Source of the DNA: Paraglaciecola psychrophila 170
Lineage (GTDB): Bacteria > Pseudomonadota > Gammaproteobacteria > Enterobacterales > Alteromonadaceae
Length of the DNA: 64,000 bases
Assembly (NCBI RefSeq): GCF_000347635.1
Contig: NC_020514.1
Coordinates: 2,976,001 to 3,040,000, forward strand
Reading direction: 5' to 3'
Part shown: positions 57,308 through 64,000 of the stretch, one piece after another
How the letters are laid out: every line of letters begins with the position of its first letter
Numbering within the stretch: the first letter of the stretch is position 1
Position numbers and translations under genes: made by a program
Notes under the pieces: generated by a model
The model's input: the letters and a program-made list of their open reading frames with translations, nothing else
Database searches by the model: none
Told to the model about the DNA's origin: nothing

Positions 57308-60300
57308 ATGTTGTTTGACGGTAACCTAGTCACTGAGTCAGCCACTCGTCAAAAAATTCGCGATTTTTATCGAATTGATGAAAATCTTGCCGTTGAACAC
57401 ATTTTGCCAGATGCAGAAGTCAACATGCGTGCCCGCAGCCGCGCTTGGGAAAGAGCACGTAAAATGGTGCTACAAATTCGTAACGATCAGGAAGGCACCG
57501 GCGTCGTTGAAGCCTTGCTCAATGAATATTCTTTATCTTCCGCCGAAGGCGTTGTACTAATGTGTCTTGCAGAAGCGTTATTGCGAGTACCAGACAAACG
57601 TACACAAGACAAATTGATCAGCGACAAATTATCCAAAGGTCAGTGGAGTTCACATTTAGGCAACAGCGATTCATTATTTGTCAACGCTTCTTCTTGGGGC
57701 TTACTACTGACCGGTGGTCTGGTTAATTATGCCAATCAAAAAAATAAATTTGGTTTCTTGAAAAAAACCTTGGGTAAGGTTGGCGAGCCGGTTATTCGTA
57801 AAGCCATGAATATCGCTATGAAGGTTATGGGCCAACAGTTTGTGATGGGTGAAACCATTGAAGACGCGGTACAGCGTGCTGAAGAAAAAGAGCGTAAAGG
57901 CTATGTTTATTCTTACGACATGCTAGGTGAAGGAGCCAGAACCCAAAAAGATGCCGATGATTACTATAATGCTTATGCACAAGCAATAAAGGTAATTGGT
58001 AATGCAGCAAAAGGCAAAGGCCCAAGAAAAAGCCCTGGGATCTCAGTTAAGTTATCAGCGATTCACCCTCGTTATGAGTTTACTCATAGAGAAAGAGTGA
58101 TGGCAGAAATCCCTCCCAAACTAAAAGAATTGTGTTTGCTAGCAAAAGAATATGACATCGGTTTAACTGTCGATGCTGAAGAATCCGAACGTTTAGACAT
58201 CTCTCTAGATATCATTGAACAGGTATTCAGTGATCCTGACTTGGCTGGCTGGGACGGCTTCGGTCTAGCCGTGCAGTCTTATCAAAAACGTGCCATGTAT
58301 GTGATTGACTGGTTACGAGAGTTGACTGAAAAAGTGGGTCGCAAATTGATGGTCAGATTAGTGAAAGGCGCATATTGGGATACCGAAATTAAAAATGCCC
58401 AAAAAGATGGTCTTGAACACTTTCCGGTATTTACCCGTAAGTCTTCTACGGACGTGTCATATCATGCCTGTGCGAATCGCTTACTCGATTATCGAAATAC
58501 CATCTACCCACAATTTGCTACCCATAATGCTTATACCGCAGCGGTAATAGTAGAGTTAGCTGGTGATGACAAAGAAGGCTTTGAGTTTCAGTGCTTGCAC
58601 GGTATGGGTGACAGCCTGTATGACCAGATAGTATCTTTGGAAAATATTCAATGCCGTATTTACGCCCCGGTAGGAGAGCATGAAGATTTATTAGCATATT
58701 TGGTGCGTCGTCTACTTGAAAACGGTGCGAATTCATCATTTGTGAATGCCATCGTTGACGTATCCAGACCGGTTGAGTCCTTACTCGAAGATCCAGTTGA
58801 AAAGACCCAACGCTTAAAATTTAAATATAACGACCAAATTCAAAAACCTATTAATTTATACGGTGCAGAAAGAGACAACTCAAAAGGTATTGACGTCACT
58901 GATATAAATCATATCACCCCGCTCAAAGCGGCAATTGATACTTGGTTTGAAGAGCATTTATTAACTGAAGAACAAGTGCCTAAAGGTTGTCATGCCGTGC
59001 GCAACCCTGCCAATTTGGATGAAATAATTGGCTTTCATCATTTCGATACCAAACAAGAAATGGCGGAAAAGTTAACAACTGCCCACAATACCTTTGCTAG
59101 CTGGTCAAAAACGCCTATGACTGAAAGAGCGGACTTGCTACGTCGCACTGCTGACATCCTTGAACGCCACATGGATGAATTGATTGCACTGTGTATAAAA
59201 GAAGCAGGTAAAGTGACATCAGACGGTGTAGATGAAGTCCGCGAAGCAGTCGACTTTTGCCGTTATTATGCTGCTCGGGCAGAAGAGCTGGCAGAAGATG
59301 ACAGATTAGCACCGCGCGGTGTGGTGTTGTGTATTAGCCCGTGGAATTTCCCTTTGGCTATATTTTTAGGTCAAGTCGCTGCAGCTATTGTGACCGGTAA
59401 CACCGTGATTGCCAAACCCGCGGAGCAAACCAGTTTAATTGCCCTACGCGCTTTGCAGTTAATGGAGTATGTGGGTCTACCAGCAGGTGTGGTGCAGTCA
59501 GTGATTGCTGAGGGGCCTGACGTGGGAGAAATGCTGTTACCCGATGAGCGGATCAAAGCGGTTATGTTCACCGGTTCCACCGTCACCGGTAATGTGATTG
59601 CTAACGCTTTGGCACAAAGAGGTGGTGAGCAAGTCCCTCTGATAGCCGAAACAGGTGGTCAAAACTGCATGATTGTTGACTCCACAGCCTTACCAGAACA
59701 AGTGGTTGATGACGTTATCGCCTCTGGTTTTCAAAGTGCTGGGCAACGCTGTTCAGCACTGCGAGTACTATTTTTACAAGAAGAAATAGCGGACACCGTC
59801 ACCGAAATGTTAATCGGTGCACTGCATGAATTAAGTGTGGGCGACCCTGCTTATCTGTCTACCGATATTGGCCCAGTTATTGACCAAAAAGCATTGGCTA
59901 ATTTACAAGCCCATACAGAAGATATGCAACATAATGGTACCTTGTTATATGAGTGCAAAGTGCCCGCCAATAAAGGTACCTTCTTTGCACCTAAACTATA
60001 TCAAATAGCAGATATTTCAGTACTCAAGCGTGAAGTATTTGGTCCTTGTGTGCACATAGTACGATTCAAAGCAGATGATCTTGAAAAAACGGTGGAGAAA
60101 ATTAATGCCACAGGTTTTGGTTTGACTATGGGTATTCACACTCGTATTGATGCTAGAGCCATGGAATTAGTCAAACTGTCTCGCGCCGGTAACGTTTATG
60201 TAAACCGTAATATGATTGGAGCCATAGTCGGGGTTCAGCCCTTTGGTGGCCGCGGACTTTCTGGAACAGGTCCAAAAGCAGGAGGACCCAATTACTTAAC

Positions 60301-61093
60301 GCGCCTGATGCTTGAAAAATCAACACCACGGGCTATCACTGAATTAATGCCTAACACCGATAAAGCACTAGAAAGTAACGAAGAGGCCAAGCAACAAGCT
60401 GCCGTTTTCATGAAAAATGCTCACACTACCGAAAATGAATGGCGTTTAACGGATTTAAATACTCGTCTGTCGTCAGTGCGTCAACTACTCGCAACTATTG
60501 CCAAAGTGGATATAGTTGAAGAACTAGCTGATGATTTAAATTCCACCTTAGCAGCAGCGCGATCGCAATTAATCAGTATCGAAAAACGTCTGAAAAAACC
60601 TAAGTTTTTACCTGGACCGACGGGTGAATCCAATGTGTTGTATTTGGAGCCTAGAGGCGTTTTAGTGTGTTTCGCTGATAAAGATGTGACGTTTGAATAT
60701 TGGATATTATCCATTGTGACCGCTTTGGCCACAGGAAATGTAGTCATATCAGTAGTATCTGAACTGTTTTATGCTGAAGCTATAGAGTTTCGCGAACAGT
60801 TTATTGCAACTGGCGCACCTGAAAGTGTATTTCAGGTTGCTAAGCTGCATCACTTAGAAGCTTTGTTAGCCGAAGAATCTCTAGCGGGTGTGGTAATTGA
60901 CAGTGAAAGTGATCGTTCCAGTTATATGGTACAAATCCTAGCCAAACGCACAGGAGCAATACTGCCTGTTATTACCGCGGAGTATTATGACCATCTGATT
61001 CAGCGTTTGTTAACTGAAAAAACGGTTAGCATTGATACTACTGCTTCCGGTGGTAATACTTCACTCATGACACTGGTAGAAGATGAAGAATAA
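57308..61093 (+). CDS. putA: Bifunctional proline dehydrogenase / glutamate-semialdehyde dehydrogenase PutA without DNA-binding domain
   Basis: Oxidises proline to glutamate in two steps. From the ATG at 57308 (GGAG 7 bases upstream; the TTG at 57296 is a longer alternative) it has 1261 aa. There is no N-terminal ribbon-helix-helix domain as in E. coli PutA. It starts in the arm region (RQKIRDFYRIDENLAVEHILP), followed by the FAD-binding PRODH barrel (GISVKLSAIHPRYEF, LTVDAEESERLDISLDIIE, KGAYWDTEIK). The P5C dehydrogenase has Glu781 in LIAETGGQN and Cys815 in GQRCSALR. A C-terminal ALDH-superfamily-like domain is present from about 1040. This is a non-regulatory, type-B-like PutA; no putP or separate regulator is adjacent. 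Confidence 0.96.
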   Translation: MLFDGNLVTESATRQKIRDFYRIDENLAVEHILPDAEVNMRARSRAWERARKMVLQIRNDQEGTGVVEALLNEYSLSSAEGVVLMCLAEALLRVPDKRTQDKLISDKLSKGQWSSHLGNSDSLFVNASSWGLLLTGGLVNYANQKNKFGFLKKTLGKVGEPVIRKAMNIAMKVMGQQFVMGETIEDAVQRAEEKERKGYVYSYDMLGEGARTQKDADDYYNAYAQAIKVIGNAAKGKGPRKSPGISVKLSAIHPRYEFTHRERVMAEIPPKLKELCLLAKEYDIGLTVDAEESERLDISLDIIEQVFSDPDLAGWDGFGLAVQSYQKRAMYVIDWLRELTEKVGRKLMVRLVKGAYWDTEIKNAQKDGLEHFPVFTRKSSTDVSYHACANRLLDYRNTIYPQFATHNAYTAAVIVELAGDDKEGFEFQCLHGMGDSLYDQIVSLENIQCRIYAPVGEHEDLLAYLVRRLLENGANSSFVNAIVDVSRPVESLLEDPVEKTQRLKFKYNDQIQKPINLYGAERDNSKGIDVTDINHITPLKAAIDTWFEEHLLTEEQVPKGCHAVRNPANLDEIIGFHHFDTKQEMAEKLTTAHNTFASWSKTPMTERADLLRRTADILERHMDELIALCIKEAGKVTSDGVDEVREAVDFCRYYAARAEELAEDDRLAPRGVVLCISPWNFPLAIFLGQVAAAIVTGNTVIAKPAEQTSLIALRALQLMEYVGLPAGVVQSVIAEGPDVGEMLLPDERIKAVMFTGSTVTGNVIANALAQRGGEQVPLIAETGGQNCMIVDSTALPEQVVDDVIASGFQSAGQRCSALRVLFLQEEIADTVTEMLIGALHELSVGDPAYLSTDIGPVIDQKALANLQAHTEDMQHNGTLLYECKVPANKGTFFAPKLYQIADISVLKREVFGPCVHIVRFKADDLEKTVEKINATGFGLTMGIHTRIDARAMELVKLSRAGNVYVNRNMIGAIVGVQPFGGRGLSGTGPKAGGPNYLTRLMLEKSTPRAITELMPNTDKALESNEEAKQQAAVFMKNAHTTENEWRLTDLNTRLSSVRQLLATIAKVDIVEELADDLNSTLAAARSQLISIEKRLKKPKFLPGPTGESNVLYLEPRGVLVCFADKDVTFEYWILSIVTALATGNVVISVVSELFYAEAIEFREQFIATGAPESVFQVAKLHHLEALLAEESLAGVVIDSESDRSSYMVQILAKRTGAILPVITAEYYDHLIQRLLTEKTVSIDTTASGGNTSLMTLVEDEE

Positions 61094-61142
61094 AGTCACA
61101 ACAATAAAAAGTACCTAACAAGGCTTACTTTACTGAAAGTTA

Positions 61143-61170
61143 AAAAACCAGCTAAATAGCTGGTTTTTTT
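61143..61170 (+). terminator. Rho-independent terminator of putA
   Basis: ACCAGCT (61147-61153) pairs with AGCTGGT (61158-61164) around an AAAT loop, with an A-rich left arm and seven T directly after, 50 bp past the putA stop. Confidence 0.93.
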
Positions 61171-61507
61171 GTGTTAGATTTATTGAGAACTCTCAATATA
61201 GCTTGTTTCTATGACCTATTGGGTTTAATGCAAAGTCGTGTGATTAATCCCTTTTACAATCCAGCTTTAAATTCCAAAGGTTATGCCGACTAGACAGCTA
61301 AGCTAATAAGCAATAAATCGCATAGCTATATATTTTTGCTCAAAATAAATTGTTTGATACTCTCTATATTTACATTGGCAGCGGTGCTGATTATAGTGAC
61401 AATGTATAGTTAACAGATAATTGACTATCAAGGCTAATAGCAATAATATCAGATACTTACATTCGCTCGCCTACTGCGTTCGAAAGGGTTGATAGAGAAT
61501 TAATACA
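61171..61507. other. Intergenic region upstream of the flavin monooxygenase
   Basis: About 340 bp without a supportable gene; presumed promoter of the monooxygenase. No repeats or operators were recognised. Confidence 0.45.
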
Positions 61508-62979
61508 GTGAGTATAAAAACAAGCGAAGTAGACGTATTAATTATTGGCGCTGGCATTTCCGGTATCGGGGCGGCCTATCATCTTCAGAAGCATTGCCCG
61601 ACCAAATCTTACGCTATTATTGAAGCCCGCAGCGAAGTGGGCGGCACTTGGGATCTATTTCGCTATCCCGGAATTCGTTCTGATTCAGACATGTTTACTT
61701 TTGGCTTTAACTTTAAACCTTGGCGTTCGCCAAAAGCCATTTCCCCTGGCCAAGATATCAAACATTATATTTCTGAAGCCGCAACTGAAAATGGCATAGA
61801 TAAACATATAGTATTCGAACATAAAGTGCTCGCGGCCAACTGGGATAGTGCCAGCGCCAAATGGCATACTGAGATCCAAAATCTTAAAACGGGAGAGTGT
61901 TGCCAATATGTCAGCTGTTTCTTTTTTCTGGTGCCGGTTATTATAACTACGATAATGGTTACACCCCAGATTTTAAAGGCATTGAGAATTTTTCAGGTAA
62001 AGTGATTCACCCGCAACATTGGCCACAAGACCTCAGTTATGCCGGTAAAAACGTGATTGTAATTGGCAGTGGTGCAACTGCTGTTACCATTGTTCCAGCC
62101 ATGGCCAATACGGCTGGTCATGTCACTATGTTACAGCGCTCTCCTACCTATATTGCCTCAAGATCCGAACAAGATGTATTTGCTAATGTGATGCGCCGCT
62201 ATTTACCCGCTAAACTTGCTTACAGTGTCAGCCGCTGGAACAAAATACTCCAAGGCATGTTTATGTATAGCATGGCTAGGCGACGCCCCGAGTCTGCAAA
62301 GAAAGTCATACGGAACGGCGTAATTGAAGCACTTGGAGAGGATTATCCTGTTGATAAACACTTTAAACCGAGTTACCAACCTTGGGACCAACGGGCTTGC
62401 TTAGTGCCCGACGGTGATTTGTTTAAAGCTATAAAAAGCGGTTCGGCTAGTGTTGTCACTGAACATATAGACTCCTTTACGGCTAATGGGATTAAATTGC
62501 AGACCGGCGAAGTACTGGCAGCAGATATTATTGTGACGGCTACTGGACTCAATTTAGAAATACTCGGTTCATATAAACTAAGCGTTGATAACAAACCATT
62601 TAATGCCGCTGATAGTTATTGTTACAAAGGCATGATGTTAAGTGGCTTGCCTAACTTCGCGTTTTCGATGGGTTATACCAATGCGTCTTGGACCCTGAAG
62701 TCAGATTTAGTCGGACAGTATGTATGCCGTTTGATTAACTATATGGATAGGCATCAACATCATTACTGTCAGCCTGTCCTACCCATTAATGGCATTGAGG
62801 CAGAGCCTTTTATTAATTTCACCTCAGGCTATATTACTCGGTCATTGGATAAGATGCCCAAACAGGGGCGGGATAAGCCCTGGAGACTTAACCAAAATTA
62901 TATACTTGATCGGATGAGTTTGAGCTATGAGTCAGTGGTTGATGACAATATTGTTTTTTCTTCGATTACACCTGAGTAA
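61508..62979 (+). pseudogene. Baeyer-Villiger-type flavin monooxygenase, split by one frameshift
   Basis: NADPH- and FAD-dependent class B monooxygenase that would insert oxygen next to a ketone. The 5' part (61508-61920) has the FAD motif IIGAGISGIGAAYHL and SEVGGTWDLFRYPGIRSDSD. The 3' part, in another frame from about 61928, has GAGYYNYDNGYTPDF, the Baeyer-Villiger fingerprint FSGKVIHPQHWP (61990-62025) and the NADPH motif VIGSGATAV. Adding one T to the six-T run at 61922-61927 joins them into a normal protein of about 490 aa. All motifs are intact on both sides, so this is a very recent loss, a phase-variable tract or a sequencing error. Substrate unknown; steroid, cyclic or long-chain ketones are typical. 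Confidence 0.88.
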
Positions 62980-63102
62980 ATAAGTCAGGGCTAGATAATT
63001 AAAGGACCCATTATCACTATGCTAAAGTAGATAGGTATATGTAGCTTAAGTAATAATCAGTGCATGGAGGCTATGGTACTATTTCATGCAAGTTAATAGA
63101 GC

Positions 63103-63771
63103 TTAGAAGTCACTCATATGCTCACCCTCTATTGTGCTCATTACACTTTTAAACATCACTCCTGCCTGAGTGCGGTTATTGAAGCCGAGTTTATTCAAGA
63201 CCGCAGATACATGTTGTTTAATGGTGGACTCACTCACTTGAAATTCGTGGGCAATTTGTTTATTTAGCAGTCCATCGGCCATCAATTGCAACACTCTAAA
63301 TTGATGTGGAGTGAGCAATTCGAGTCTAGTAGCAAAAGTTTTGTATTGGGAGTTGTCAAGATGTTTCACATCGCTTAGCATGTCTTCTGGCACCCAAATT
63401 TGACCATCTAATATTTGCACCACGGCTTGAGTGATAACCGGTAACGGGGTAGATTTGGGGATATAGCCGCTGGAACCAAAGTCGATAGCTTTTTTAATAA
63501 TTTCCGAGCGCTCTTCTGCTGACACTATGACTACCAGTACATCAGGGTAATGATTACGCAATACAGTAAGTCCAGTAAGCCCATGATTACCTGGCATATT
63601 TAAATCCAAAAACACCAGTTCAATATTTTGATGAATGTTTAATAAATCCAAGGTTTCGTCAAAACTCGCGGATTCTAATATGTTGTCACCTAATGTACCT
63701 AAAACAGCGTGCTTTAATGCACTACGGAATAAGGGGTGATCATCTGCAACAATGGCTCGTGCTTGCATCAA
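63103..63771 (-). CDS. NarL/LuxR-family response regulator, CrbR/ErdR-like
   Basis: A 222-aa two-component regulator. The receiver domain (1-120) has the acidic pair Asp10/Asp11 (VADDHPLFRSALK), phosphoacceptor Asp56 in VFLDLNMPG, Ser84 in VIVSAEE and Lys106 in GYIPKSTPL. The LuxR-type helix-turn-helix is at about 152-215 (LTPHQFRVLQLMADGLLNKQIAHEFQVSESTIKQHV in the family pattern). The opening ADDHPLFRSALK is typical of CrbR/ErdR/AgmR-like regulators of acetate and alcohol metabolism. The SLC5-type hybrid kinase at 51.2-54.6 kb is a plausible partner, since no kinase lies next to it. Convergent with the monooxygenase. Confidence 0.9.
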   Translation of the reverse strand: MMQARAIVADDHPLFRSALKHAVLGTLGDNILESASFDETLDLLNIHQNIELVFLDLNMPGNHGLTGLTVLRNHYPDVLVVIVSAEERSEIIKKAIDFGSSGYIPKSTPLPVITQAVVQILDGQIWVPEDMLSDVKHLDNSQYKTFATRLELLTPHQFRVLQLMADGLLNKQIAHEFQVSESTIKQHVSAVLNKLGFNNRTQAGVMFKSVMSTIEGEHMSDF

Positions 63772-63858
63772 TAAAACCTTTAGGAGCTAGAACTAATTGA
63801 ATTAACAATAGAATGTAAGAGTATGATTATTTTAGAGTTAAGCCAATGGATAAACGCA

Positions 63859-63880
63859 AAAAGGCAGCCGAAGCTGCCTT
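63859..63880 (-). terminator. Terminator of the TonB receptor at the right edge
   Basis: A perfect 8-bp stem AAGGCAGC/GCTGCCTT. On the minus strand it is closed by a stable TTCG tetraloop and followed by TTTG. It lies 19 bp after the receptor stop codon. Confidence 0.9.
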
Positions 63881-63898
63881 AAAAAATACCAGCTTAGT

Positions 63899-64000
63899 TT
63901 AAAACCGATAACCAACGGTTAAGCTAACTGAGCGGGGGTCGCCATAATAACCGATTAGAGTAGTATCGCCACCTAATCCTGGTCCATAGGTTCCATCGCC
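63899..64000 (-). CDS. TonB-dependent receptor, C-terminal 33 residues (partial)
   Basis: The last 33 codons of a gene entering from the right edge. The sequence LIGYYGDPRSVSLTVGYRF ends in Phe after a final beta strand, the standard C-terminus of TonB-dependent receptors; YYGDPR before the last strand is especially common in them. Nothing can be said about the ligand. Confidence 0.8.
   Translation of the reverse strand, partial: GDGTYGPGLGGDTTLIGYYGDPRSVSLTVGYRF

Overview
The window looks like a chromosomal segment of a marine gammaproteobacterium of the order Alteromonadales, probably close to Glaciecola/Paraglaciecola. The grounds are its low GC content, the many TonB-dependent receptors, and the typical gammaproteobacterial gene blocks: nadK/recN/bamE, miaB-phoH-ybeY-corC-lnt, grpE-dnaK-dnaJ and dapB-carA-carB-greA. 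The genus is an inference from style and gene order, not from a search. No rRNA, tRNA, CRISPR array or prophage was seen.

Layout. 1-6.6 kb is housekeeping: a frameshifted SLC13/DASS transporter running off the left edge, nagZ, nadK, an SOS-type recN with two LexA boxes, bamE, and a DUF423 gene with rlmM. 6.6-12.6 kb holds a TonB receptor, an alpha/beta hydrolase with a LysR regulator, a small exported protein, a compact inverted-repeat element and kdsA. 12.8-18.9 kb is the miaB-phoH-ybeY-corC-lnt run plus a GNAT acetyltransferase. 19.1-22.3 kb is a large Oar-like TonB receptor preceded by three exact-period 21-bp repeats. 22.7-24.3 kb has a drug/metabolite transporter and a 233-bp element bounded by 19-bp inverted repeats.

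24.4-38.1 kb is the most interesting accessory region. It carries an AlkJ/LaoA-like GMC alcohol dehydrogenase, an acyl-CoA ligase, an aldehyde dehydrogenase, an AraC regulator with a clipped C-terminus, a DUF1302 outer-membrane-type protein, a DUF1329 periplasmic protein, a decayed alkylsulfatase lipoprotein gene, an MMPL/RND transporter and a YCF48-like beta-propeller. Together these read as a module that takes up or moves a lipophilic substrate across the envelope and oxidises it alcohol -> aldehyde -> acid -> acyl-CoA. The sulfatase remnant suggests alkyl sulfates or long-chain alcohols. This function is inferred.

38.5-51.1 kb holds greA, carB, carA (TTG start), dapB, a reversed pair of bacterial PH-domain membrane genes (ydbS/ydbT type), dnaJ, dnaK and grpE. 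There are sigma-32-type promoters in front of grpE and dnaK. The dnaK reading frame ends early, and its conserved acidic tail is visible in shifted frames downstream. 51.2-64 kb holds a CrbS/CbrA-type sensor kinase (SLC5 transporter domain fused to PAS-kinase-receiver), a homocysteine methyltransferase, hpd, a PutA lacking the N-terminal DNA-binding domain, a frameshifted Baeyer-Villiger-type monooxygenase, a LuxR-family response regulator resembling CrbR, and the C-terminus of another TonB receptor.

Several breaks are single-base indels in short homopolymers (DASS transporter, monooxygenase), so read-level checking should come before they are treated as true pseudogenes.
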